Positions 1 to 6,632 of a DNA stretch of 64,000 nt are shown here, one piece after another. Where the stretch lies: positions 1 through 64,000 of the forward strand of contig CAIUWA010000011.1 in the NCBI GenBank assembly GCA_903902745.1, read 5' to 3'. Both the position numbers and the translations under genes were made by a program. Numbering within the stretch: the first letter of the stretch is position 1; each line of letters opens with the position of its first letter. This DNA is from an uncultured Opitutia bacterium (GTDB lineage Bacteria; Verrucomicrobiota; Verrucomicrobiia; Opitutales; Opitutaceae). Under the pieces are notes generated by a model. It had not been told where the DNA came from. It saw only the letters and a program-made list of their open reading frames with translations, and made no database searches.

Positions 1-2
1 AG

Positions 3-794
3 GTCCAGGCCACCACCGTGCAGCTCGCGCAGGGCGTGGGCCAGCTCGCGGAAAAATCCGCCGACCTCACCAAGGAGATCCGCGACAACCGCCCGATCAA
101 TGCCAACGTGCTGTTCAGCGATTTCCTCGCCAATCGGGTGCGGACTACGTTCACCGCCATCCGGCCGAGCCTGTTCGGCCAGGTCAACCGCACCCGCGAG
201 GCCCAGACGGTCTTCGTGGCCGACGGGAAGCAGGTTTACGCGCTGCTGCACATCGCCGACACGCCGTTCTCGCTGCTCGAGCCGGGGGCCGACTGGGAAA
301 AGCTCACCGTGGAGTTTTCGAAGCCGCCTGCCTATCACAGCCTGGCGCCTACCCTAAGTTTCCTTTCGATCGACCCGCGCGTGGTCGTGGTGCCCGTGGA
401 TCCCGCGCAGGTGGCCGCGCTGGGCGTGAAGGTCTACCAGACCGCGCTGGAGCCGTTCAAATTTCCCGATGCCGTGTTGATCAACGGCGGCGGCAAGGGC
501 TACGGCGAGGTCAGCTTCAAGCTCGACGCCTCGCAGCGCGGCTACGTGCAGGTCGACAACCGGCTGTTCAAGCGGCTCTTTGGCGACTTCGCCCCCTCGC
601 GCGGCGACCTCGTGATGAGCAAGACCGGCGAGCTCCTCGGCATCATGGTCAACAGCGACTATTGCGCGCTCGTGAACAATTTCCTGCCGGCCAAGACCAT
701 CACGACCGGTGACACCGTGAAGGCGCAGCAAACCAGCCAGACACTCAACGACCTCGCCGCCCGCTATCAGGGTCTGCCCTTCAAGCTGCAATAG
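3..794 (+). CDS. 5'-truncated protein, C-terminal part, trypsin-like fold suspected
   Basis: The reading frame is open from the left edge, so the start lies outside the window; a GTG at 18 is an internal codon or a weak start. The visible part has no cysteine-rich or membrane segment. Near the C-terminus a stretch of the type GDLVMSKTGELLGIMVNSDY resembles the 'GxP/S...G.LiGim.n' strand pair of trypsin-like serine protease domains, but no catalytic Ser in a GNSG context is visible. An early segment rich in Q, K and E could be the end of a coiled coil. The family is not recognised, and the protease-like fold is only a suggestion. Confidence 0.6.
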   Translation, partial: VQATTVQLAQGVGQLAEKSADLTKEIRDNRPINANVLFSDFLANRVRTTFTAIRPSLFGQVNRTREAQTVFVADGKQVYALLHIADTPFSLLEPGADWEKLTVEFSKPPAYHSLAPTLSFLSIDPRVVVVPVDPAQVAALGVKVYQTALEPFKFPDAVLINGGGKGYGEVSFKLDASQRGYVQVDNRLFKRLFGDFAPSRGDLVMSKTGELLGIMVNSDYCALVNNFLPAKTITTGDTVKAQQTSQTLNDLAARYQGLPFKLQ

Positions 795-814
795 GTCTGG
801 CGCATAGCCGATCC

Positions 815-948
815 GGTTTCACGCAGAGACGCAGAGGGCGCGGAGAATATTCGATCGGTAGGCAGTTGTTTGGTTTGAAACCCGAAATCATCCGCATCCC
901 GTTTCTGACCTCTGCGCTCTCTGCGCCTCTGCGTGAAACTGGATTTAT
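815..948. repeat. Paired inverted repeat, 'CACGCAGAGACGCAGAG' family
   Basis: A left arm (TTTCACGCAGAGACGCAGAG at 818) and a right arm (CTCTGCGCCTCTGCGTGAAA near 923-943) face each other around a unique core of about 85 bp. The same arm family recurs in this window near 2738, 20361, 29066, 30013 and, more diverged, at 41668 and 51148. It fills the gap between the first two genes. Function unknown; it looks like a non-autonomous dispersed element. Confidence 0.75.
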
Positions 949-1005
949 TCCTGTCGTGGAATCCCTGTTGCCTGCGGCGCGGGTTTTCCTCATGACAGCC
1001 AAACC

Positions 1006-1857
1006 ATGAAATACCCCGCATGCTTGCTCATCGCGTTGCTGGCCGCCGGTTCGATCCGGGCGGCGGATGCTTGGAAACCGCTGTTCAACGGCAAGGATCT
1101 CAGCAACTGGGACATGTTCCTGGCGATCCCCGATCCGTCGGTCGATCTCCCCGGACTGAAGCGTGATGCGAATGGCAAATATCTCGAGCCCATCGGACTG
1201 AACAAGGACCCGCTGGGGATCTTCAACGTGAAGACCGTGGACGGCGGTCCCGTGATCTATGTCACGGGCCAGGGCTTCGGCACGATCACGACGAAGGAAT
1301 CGTATGAAAACTTCCACGTGCGCCTGCAGATGAAGTGGGGCGAAAAAAAGTGGGCGCCCAAGCTGAACGCCCCGCGTGACTGCGGCCTGCTTTATTTCTG
1401 CCACGGCCCGCTGGGCGTGGAGCACGGGCAGTGGCCGCGGTCGGTCGAGTTCCAGATCCAGGAACACGACATCGGCGACCTCTACGCGCTCATGACCCGG
1501 GTGACGGTGAATGCCCGCAAGCAGGATCGCCTCTGGCTCTACGACCCGAAGGCCGAGCCGATTCTCTTTGAGCAGAAGGCCCCCATCAGCAACCGCTGCG
1601 TGAAGCTGGGCGACCCGGAGAAGCCGAACGGCGAGTGGAACTCGCTCGACCTGTACTGCTTTGGCGCCGACAGCATGCATGTCGTGAACGGCGTCGTCGT
1701 GATGCGCCTGCACAACGCGGAGCGCATTGACGGCGCCGCGCCCGCGCCGATCAGCTCCGGCCAGATCAGTCTCCAGACGGAAGGCGCGGAGGTTTACTAC
1801 CGCAACGTCGAGATCACTCCGATCACGGCGATGCCGGCGGAGTTCGCGGAGAAGTGA
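1006..1857 (+). CDS. Exported DUF1080 (3-keto-disaccharide hydrolase-type) protein
   Basis: Predicted 283-aa secreted protein. A Sec signal peptide covers residues 1-20 (MKYPACLLIALLAAGSIRAA, cleavage after a small residue). It is followed directly by WKPLFNGKDLSNW, the diagnostic start of the DUF1080 (concanavalin-like lectin/glucanase) fold. The C-terminal strand VYYRNVEITPI matches the usual 'v.yRNI.i.pl' ending. Family members act on 3-keto-glycosides or other polysaccharide breakdown products in the periplasm and are expanded in Verrucomicrobia and Planctomycetes. A second, diverged member lies at 2821-3618 on the other strand. The exact substrate cannot be read from the sequence. Confidence 0.88.
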   Translation: MKYPACLLIALLAAGSIRAADAWKPLFNGKDLSNWDMFLAIPDPSVDLPGLKRDANGKYLEPIGLNKDPLGIFNVKTVDGGPVIYVTGQGFGTITTKESYENFHVRLQMKWGEKKWAPKLNAPRDCGLLYFCHGPLGVEHGQWPRSVEFQIQEHDIGDLYALMTRVTVNARKQDRLWLYDPKAEPILFEQKAPISNRCVKLGDPEKPNGEWNSLDLYCFGADSMHVVNGVVVMRLHNAERIDGAAPAPISSGQISLQTEGAEVYYRNVEITPITAMPAEFAEK

Positions 1858-1915
1858 GGCGATGCGCGAAGGTGGAACGCGTTGGGGACAACGCGCTCCA
1901 CCCATTTGAGTCCGA

Positions 1916-2707
1916 TCAGTGCTTCGTCTCCACCGGGCCGCTGGCGGTCGCGGCACGCGTGTCGCCTTCGCCGAGCTTGCGGCGGAAGAGGCCGAGGGCG
2001 AGCTGGTAGCAGGTGAGGGCGAGCTCGGGATCGTAGCGGTGGCCTTCGTCGCGCAGGAAGGCGTGGGCGCCGTTGAACTCGTGCCACGTGAAATTGGTCC
2101 CGGCGGCGGCGAGCGCGGCGTGCACCTTGACGCGGCCTTCAACCGGCACGTGCGGATCCTGCCGGCCCCAGATCATCATCAGCTCGCCCTTGATCTCGGC
2201 GATGCGGGCGAGCGAGTCGTCCTTCATACCCTGGCCGAGGCCGGCCTTGTGAATGTCCGTCGCGTAGAAGCAAACCGCCGCCAGCGCCTCCGGGTTCATC
2301 GCGGCGCGGAACGCGAGATGGCCGCCGATGCAGATGCCGATGACGCCGAGCTTTCCGGTGCAATGCTCATAACCCCGGAGGAACGCGAGCACGGCGCGCG
2401 CATCGGTGTCGTAGGCGGCGAGCGGCTTGGTGGTCTTGAGCGCGTTGCCGCGGTCGGCTCCGGCCTGGTCATAGGCGAGCACCGCGCCGGCGGGCTCGAA
2501 TTCATGGTAGATCTCCGGCACGGCGACGACAAACCCGTGGCCGGCGAGCAGGGCGGCCGTGCGGCGGATCGGCGCGGTGACCTGGAAGATCTCCGAGTAA
2601 AGCAGGATGCCCGGATATTTTCCCGGCGCCGTCGGACGAAAAAGATACGTCCGCATCGGGCCGGACGGCGTGGCGAGGTCAACGTGCTCGGTTTCCTTGA
2701 TGGTCAT
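1916..2707 (-). CDS. Dienelactone hydrolase family protein
   Basis: A 263-aa alpha/beta hydrolase without signal peptide. The cysteine nucleophile sits in GICIGG (Cys126), the acid in WGRQDPH (Asp184) and the histidine in NGAHAF (His215), giving the Cys-Asp-His triad of dienelactone hydrolases in the right order and spacing. Glu39 in YSEIF fits the Glu that primes the Cys in DLH. Family length is normal. Dienelactone hydrolase opens cis/trans-dienelactones in chlorocatechol degradation, but most genomic homologues have unknown substrates, and no aromatic-degradation genes lie nearby. It is a single gene on the opposite strand to its upstream neighbour. Confidence 0.9.
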   Translation of the reverse strand: MTIKETEHVDLATPSGPMRTYLFRPTAPGKYPGILLYSEIFQVTAPIRRTAALLAGHGFVVAVPEIYHEFEPAGAVLAYDQAGADRGNALKTTKPLAAYDTDARAVLAFLRGYEHCTGKLGVIGICIGGHLAFRAAMNPEALAAVCFYATDIHKAGLGQGMKDDSLARIAEIKGELMMIWGRQDPHVPVEGRVKVHAALAAAGTNFTWHEFNGAHAFLRDEGHRYDPELALTCYQLALGLFRRKLGEGDTRAATASGPVETKH

Positions 2708-2737
2708 GGGTGAGGAAGAAGAAATGGTTTGTTTTTA

Positions 2738-2812
2738 ACACAGAGGGCACAGAGAGCGCGGAGGGTGTAATTTCCTGCTCGTGCAGTCTCTGCGTTCTCT
2801 GGGTTAAATAAC
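2738..2812. repeat. Short paired inverted repeat, CACAGAG family
   Basis: ACACAGAGGGCACAGAGAGC faces GTCTCTGCGTTCTCTGGGTT across about 30 bp. It is a shorter, AT-richer cousin of the repeat at 815 and occupies the 113-bp gap between the dienelactone hydrolase start and the next gene. Confidence 0.6.
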
Positions 2813-2820
2813 CCGCGCGG

Positions 2821-3618
2821 TTATTTCGCTTCCGGAAAATTAAGTTCGCGGACCCAGATGTTGCGGAAGGAAACCGGATTGCGGTGGTCCTGGAGCAGGA
2901 GCGGTAGCTTTGCCGCGTGCGCCTCGTAGGGCGGGAGCTTGGGCTGGTTATAGGTCGGGCCGTTGGGTGTCGGGCCGGTGAGCGCGACGTCGTGCTGCAC
3001 GAGCACGCCGTTTTGAAACGCGGTCATCCGTGCGGGACTGGCCAGCTTGCCGTCGGGCGCGAAACGCGGCGCGATGAAAACAACGTCGAAGGTCTCCCAG
3101 GCGCCGGGCCCACGCGAAGCGTTCACCAAGGGCGCGTGCTCCTTGTAGACGGATCCGGACTGGCCATTGACGTACGTGGGATTGTCGGTCGAGTCGAGGA
3201 TCTGCAGCTCGTAGAGTCCCATGAAGAAAACGCCGCTGTTACCGCGTTCCTGGCCCTTGCCCTTCACCTCGGCGGGAGTGCGGAACTCGAGGTGGAGCTG
3301 CACGTCACCGAAGGCGCGCTTCGTGCGCTGGTCGGTGGGCCGGGCGGGGGCGGCGGTGGGGATGACCGCCATCGCGCCGTCCTCGATTTTCCACGGATGG
3401 CCGCCGGGCACGGCGGGCTCCCATTCATCGAGATTTTTTCCGTCGAAGAGCACAATGGCGTCGGAGGGCAGGCCGGAGGCCGGCGCAGCGACGACGGGCG
3501 GGATGGGCGACCACACCTCGGTGAGCGTGTACGGCGGCGGAGCGGCTTTGTCCGCGGCGAAGACCGGAGAGAAAAGGGTGGCGCTGACGGCGGAGAGCAG
3601 GAGGGGTAGGGGGCGCAT
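2821..3618 (-). CDS. Exported DUF1080 domain protein
   Basis: The start is placed at ATG 3618, because MRPLPLLLSAVSATLFSPVF from there is a clean Sec signal peptide ending in FAAD; the longer reading frame adds only an Arg-rich stretch. The mature protein (about 245 aa) carries the DUF1080 hallmarks: LFDGKNLDEW near residue 60, NSGVFFMGLYELQILDS in the middle and PVSFRNIWVREL at the end. This is the subtype with the GVFFMG...QVLDS core strand, found in many putative glycoside-processing lipoproteins and periplasmic proteins. It is probably periplasmic. It is encoded on the minus strand, apart from the 1006 paralogue, with no operon partners. Confidence 0.88.
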   Translation of the reverse strand: MRPLPLLLSAVSATLFSPVFAADKAAPPPYTLTEVWSPIPPVVAAPASGLPSDAIVLFDGKNLDEWEPAVPGGHPWKIEDGAMAVIPTAAPARPTDQRTKRAFGDVQLHLEFRTPAEVKGKGQERGNSGVFFMGLYELQILDSTDNPTYVNGQSGSVYKEHAPLVNASRGPGAWETFDVVFIAPRFAPDGKLASPARMTAFQNGVLVQHDVALTGPTPNGPTYNQPKLPPYEAHAAKLPLLLQDHRNPVSFRNIWVRELNFPEAK

Positions 3619-3708
3619 GATAGGTCCGAGCCTGCGTCGGGCGCGTCGGGCAGGCAAGTGCGCAGGGTGGAGTTAATCTGGTTTGAAACCTACTCGCGAG
3701 ATCGAGCC

Positions 3709-3804
3709 GACACACCCGGCCCTGTCGGGCACCCCTCTTGTTAGAGGGGAGCAGATTGGGTTCACCTCTACAAAGAGGGGTGGCGCCCTGCGCCGGGGTG
3801 TGTG
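3709..3804. repeat. Long imperfect palindrome (MITE-like)
   Basis: Outer arms ACACACCCGGC and GCCGGGGTGTGTG, then GGGCACCCCTCTT and AAGAGGGGTGGCGCCC, then inner TAGAGGGGA and CACCTCTA pair symmetrically over about 95 bp. The whole stretch can fold into one long interrupted hairpin. It lies in the 284-bp gap between the DUF1080 gene and the sulfatase-like gene. No ORF is inside. Confidence 0.65.
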
Positions 3805-3902
3805 ATCGATGCAGCCAGAGCGCCAGCGATCGGCGGTGCTTGTTGCCGGACGGTTAGGCTTTCAACCACCGGCATTCAACTTTCAACTGTCCGCCTCCGT
3901 CC

Positions 3903-5207
3903 ATGAGCGCGCCCCAGCCCAACATCCTGTGGATTGTGACGACCCAATGGCGGGCGCAGGCCTGCGGGTACGCGGGCGACCCGAACGCGCGCACGCCGCA
4001 CCTCGACCGGCTCGCGGCGGAGAGCGTGAACTACGCGCAGGCGGTGACGCCGCATCCGTTCGGGCCCTTTGCCCGCGCGGCGATGCTGACGGGCGTGCCG
4101 TCGCCGGCGAACGGTGTGCGCGATTACTTTGATCCACTGCCGGCCGGGGCGAGGACGATCGCGCATGAGTTGAAGGAGCGCGGTTATGCGACGGCGTTCT
4201 TCGGCAAATGGCATTTGGCGCGGCGTGATCCGGCCGCTCCGCTGGTGGGTGAGGCACATGCGAAGATCGTTGTGCCGCCTGAGGCGCGGGGGGGCTTTGA
4301 ACTTTGGGAAGGATTCGAGAGCGGGTTTTTGCTGAATGATCCTTGGCTCCATGGCTCGAGGCTGGAACGTCCGCAGAAATTCGAGGGCTATCAGAGCGAT
4401 GTGGTCTGCGGGCGCGCGGGGGAATGGCTCGGCGAGCAAAACTCAAACGCCAAAACCCAAATGCCAAAAAGAATTCAGCCTTGGTTCTGTGTGGTGAGTT
4501 TGGAAGCACCGCATCCGCCGTACGAGGCGCCGGCGGCGGGGGTGAAGACCCGGGATCCGCGGGAGATCGTGCTGCCGGCGAATGTGCCGCGGGGCGGGGA
4601 GGTGGAGGCCCGGGCACGCCGGGAGCTCGCGGGCTATTATGCACACATCGAGGCGACGGATGCGGCCATCGGGCGGATGCTGTCCTCGGGTGCGCTGGCG
4701 GACACGATCGTCGTTTTCACGAGCGTGCATGGCGACATGCACGGCGCGCACGGGCTGTTCCGCAAAGGCTGGCCGCACGAGGAAAGCGTGCGGGTGCCGC
4801 TGCTCGTGCGCGGAGCGCCCGAGCAAGTAACAAGTAACAAGTGGCAAGGGGCAAGGGGAGCCAGTGACGCGACGGTATCGCTCGTGGATTTGCCAGGGAT
4901 GACCTTGGCCTGGGCCTCCGGCGTCCGGCCTCCGGCTTCCGGCGTCCATGCCTTGATTTCGATGCCGAGCGTCGTGGCCCTGCCTCACCAATGCGACCGC
5001 GTGTGGCGCGGTGTGCGGACACCGCGGCGCAAACTGGTGTTGAACGCGGACGGCTCGCCCTGGCTGTTCTTCGACCTGGAGCGCGACCCGCTGGAGTTGA
5101 AAAACCTCGCCGGTGATCCGACCCGCGCGGCGGAAATCGCAGAACTGGTCGCTATATTGCAGAACGAGGCAGATGGGCTCCCTTCTTTCGACACACCTGT
5201 CAGGTGA
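3903..5207 (+). CDS. Sulfatase-fold protein lacking the catalytic residues (probable pseudoenzyme)
   Basis: The 434-aa protein is clearly of the arylsulfatase/alkaline phosphatase fold: PNILWIVT at the N-terminus, TPHLDRLAAES, FGKWHLA, KGWPHEESVRVPLLVRG and a C-terminal LFFDLERDPLELKNLA. Yet the active site is gone. Where the family has T-D-Q it reads T13-T14-Q15. The formylglycine motif C/S-x-P-x-R reads G54-P-F-A-R58. The D-H-G-D metal site reads V275-H-G-D. The residues around GKWH and KGWP remain. There is no signal peptide. Two stretches, near residues 181-192 and 308-318, are translated from intergenic-type repeats (CAAAACCCAAATGCC; CAAGTAACAAGTAACAAGTG). It may be a non-catalytic binding protein or a decaying gene whose frame is still open. 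Confidence 0.8.
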   Translation: MSAPQPNILWIVTTQWRAQACGYAGDPNARTPHLDRLAAESVNYAQAVTPHPFGPFARAAMLTGVPSPANGVRDYFDPLPAGARTIAHELKERGYATAFFGKWHLARRDPAAPLVGEAHAKIVVPPEARGGFELWEGFESGFLLNDPWLHGSRLERPQKFEGYQSDVVCGRAGEWLGEQNSNAKTQMPKRIQPWFCVVSLEAPHPPYEAPAAGVKTRDPREIVLPANVPRGGEVEARARRELAGYYAHIEATDAAIGRMLSSGALADTIVVFTSVHGDMHGAHGLFRKGWPHEESVRVPLLVRGAPEQVTSNKWQGARGASDATVSLVDLPGMTLAWASGVRPPASGVHALISMPSVVALPHQCDRVWRGVRTPRRKLVLNADGSPWLFFDLERDPLELKNLAGDPTRAAEIAELVAILQNEADGLPSFDTPVR

Positions 5208-5583
5208 ATCCGTTACGGCGCAGGCCGCGCAGGGTGGTCAGTTCGCCCCATTCGGTGAGTGGGGGCAAAGGGCGGGGAGCGGTCTGATGGCGCCGGCCGG
5301 TGCGCTGGTGATAGGCGGCGAGTTGTAGCGCGACGAAAGCTTTGCTGCCGAGCACGGCACCGTCGGTGAAGTAGCGGACGCGGCAGCGCAGGACAGTCGC
5401 GAGCGGCAATCGGCCGCCGTCCTTGAGCACCTTCTGCAACGCCTCGGGACTGATGCGGCGGCCACCTGAGGGAATGGCTGAACCATGATAGGAAACCTTG
5501 GCACCAACATCAGCTCGGTACAAAGAAAACTGCTGCGCAAATGTAGCGCTGCAGAACATGAAAAATAAAAGGACTCTTTTCAT
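5200..5583 (-). pseudogene. Chimeric ORF: cassette signal peptide joined to a REP-associated transposase (RAYT) C-terminus
   Basis: The ATG at 5583 follows an attC core (GTTGGGC) by a few bases, as in a cassette gene. The first 40 or so residues begin with a Sec signal (MKRVLLFFMFCSATFAQ) encoded by AT-rich DNA. From about residue 42 the DNA becomes GC-rich and the protein reads like the end of IS200-like REP-associated tyrosine transposases: ALQKVLKDGGRLPL, LRCRVRYFTDGAVLGSKAFV and a final LTTLRGLRR. The catalytic HUH and Tyr part is absent, so no transposase activity is possible. The stop overlaps the 3' end of the sulfatase-like gene by 8 bp. It is most likely a deletion or recombination scar; whether the fusion is expressed is unknown. 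Confidence 0.7.
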
Positions 5584-5588
5584 CTTAT

Positions 5589-5649
5589 GCCCAACGTTCA
5601 AGATGAGCCACGGCCGCTCGGGGCCGTTGGCTCTGGCGGCTGGTTAGGC
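5589..5649 (-). other. attC recombination site (integron cassette), copy 1
   Basis: Read on the minus strand, the 61-bp site begins with R'' GCCTAAC and ends with R' GTTGGGC. In between, L'' (AGAGCCAAC) and L' (CGTGGCTC) form the imperfect central palindrome around GGCCCCGAGCGGCC. This matches the RYYYAAC...GTTRRRY architecture of integron attC sites. The stop codon of the adjacent cassette gene (5644-6009) lies inside GCCTAAC, as is typical. The site marks the border between that cassette and the chimeric ORF downstream. Confidence 0.88.
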
Positions 5650-6009
5650 ATTTTTCTTCCTCCGTTGCTCCTCTAGAAATGCAGGATCAATCCACACACG
5701 CTTTACTTGGCCGGGCTTTAGCGTGACTGGCGTCGGAGCCGAGAATGCCGCGAGAAACTCTAGCACGCTTGAAAATAGAATCTCTTCCTTTTCGGTTTCA
5801 TGGTCCCAGAAACTGACTGCGCCTTCAGCGCGCTTCAGATACCGATTCCCGCAGGAATCTTCGCCTATCACGCAAGGGGCTTCTTTCTTCCACGCCGATA
5901 CCGGAAAAAGTGTTCGCACTTCGAATTCGCGTCCATCCTTCCGGACGACGCTTCGCTGGCTGAGATTCGCGATGGCCTCAAAAACCGCAGACTGAAGATC
6001 GGTGCTCAT
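5644..6009 (-). CDS. Cassette-encoded small protein, SMI1/KNR4 (SUKH)-like
   Basis: A 121-aa cytoplasmic protein whose gene fills one integron cassette: it starts just after attC copy 2 and its TAA lies within attC copy 1. GC content is visibly lower than in the chromosomal genes. The central GNRYLKRAEGAVSFWDHETE followed by EEILFSSVLEFLAAF resembles the C-terminal half of SMI1/KNR4 (SUKH) proteins ('G..y....G.v.fwdhe...e......eFL'), a superfamily that includes contact-dependent toxin immunity proteins. The N-terminal half is not recognised. No toxin gene is adjacent, so an immunity role is only a possibility. Confidence 0.75.
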   Translation of the reverse strand: MSTDLQSAVFEAIANLSQRSVVRKDGREFEVRTLFPVSAWKKEAPCVIGEDSCGNRYLKRAEGAVSFWDHETEKEEILFSSVLEFLAAFSAPTPVTLKPGQVKRVWIDPAFLEEQRRKKNA

Positions 6010-6016
6010 GTCTTTT

Positions 6017-6080
6017 GCCTAACGTTTGAGATCAGCCACGAGGACCGCAGGTCCGAGTTGGCTGTAGCGACTGGTTAGGC
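6017..6080 (-). other. attC recombination site (integron cassette), copy 2
   Basis: A 64-bp site on the minus strand: R'' GCCTAAC, spacer CAGTCGCTAC, L'' AGCCAACTC, a central palindrome built on GGACC/GGTCC, L' GTGGCTGATC and R' GTTAGGC. It shares CCAGTCGCTACAGCCAAC exactly with the attC at 59842 on the far side of the window. It terminates the cassette carrying the 6075-6401 gene, whose stop codon overlaps R''. Confidence 0.92.
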
Positions 6081-6401
6081 TCTTTTGATTTCATCGCATA
6101 CGCGGTCGAAGCGCTCGAAATACTGGCGCTCTAAAACTTCTTTTGGGAGAACGAAGGTTTCATGGGTGAACTCCAACGACAAGCCCTTCGAGAGACTGGC
6201 TCCTTCTTCTTGAAAGGCCGCATACAAGTCCCGTGCGGTCGTGAGGTCCCCGGCATTCCGCATGCCGTAGTCGGCAACCCAGAGACAATAGAGAAGCTTC
6301 TCTTTGGGATCCAAAGCGGCAATTCCGACGCGAGCCTTCTTCTGGATGACATCATCACCAGCCTCGATGACCCACGTTTCGTTGTTCGTCGGAGCGCTCA
6401 T
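6075..6401 (-). CDS. Cassette-encoded hypothetical protein
   Basis: Start chosen at ATG 6401 (108 aa), six bases after an attC-type core GTTAGGC; the longer frame would read through that core. The protein is acidic and cytoplasmic, without membrane segments: an N-terminal part ending in VIQKKARVGIAALDPKEKLL, then a helical region with LYCLWVADYGMRNAGDL and a C-terminal FERFDRVCDEIKRA. Composition and GC differ from the chromosomal genes. No family is recognised. As the first cassette of the array it would sit closest to any integron promoter. Confidence 0.72.
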   Translation of the reverse strand: MSAPTNNETWVIEAGDDVIQKKARVGIAALDPKEKLLYCLWVADYGMRNAGDLTTARDLYAAFQEEGASLSKGLSLEFTHETFVLPKEVLERQYFERFDRVCDEIKRA

Positions 6402-6406
6402 TCTTT

Positions 6407-6446
6407 GCCTAACAGTATTAGTATGTCGCACTCGGAGTGCGGCATA
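6407..6446. other. Orphan attC/attI core plus 25-bp palindrome
   Basis: On the minus strand GTTAGGC (6407-6413) is a perfect R' core placed just upstream of the first cassette gene. No RYYYAAC partner is visible at the expected distance, so this is a degenerate attC or an attI remnant. Next to it TATGTCGCACTC / GAGTGCGGCATA (6422-6446) forms a 12-bp-arm palindrome with one G-T mismatch, possibly the central stem of the lost site or a REP hairpin. The rest of the gap to 6632 shows no gene and no integrase. Confidence 0.5.
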
Positions 6447-6632
6447 TCGTGGGTTTGATGGCGGGGCTCATCATGGAAAAAATTGGCTGAAATGACGGGC
6501 TGACTCGATGCTATTCTGGGACTTCCGCGAATAGGATGCGCCGGATATGGACGCGATGCCCTCCGACAAAAGCCGCAGTCGAAAGCCGCACCCGGGGATG
6601 GTTCGGGGCATTGCGCCGTGGCACGAAATTCC

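Noticed and set aside
3853-3925. GTTAGGC (3853) and GCCCAAC (3919) as a further attC
   Set aside because: The cores are in the wrong order and lack L'/L'' arms; both arise easily by chance in this composition, and GCCCAAC lies inside the sulfatase-like coding sequence.
6447-6632. Integrase gene or attI upstream of the left cassette array
   Set aside because: No recombinase motif (RHSxAT, GHxxxxTTxxY) in any frame of this stretch; only a 37-codon Arg-rich frame that cannot be supported.
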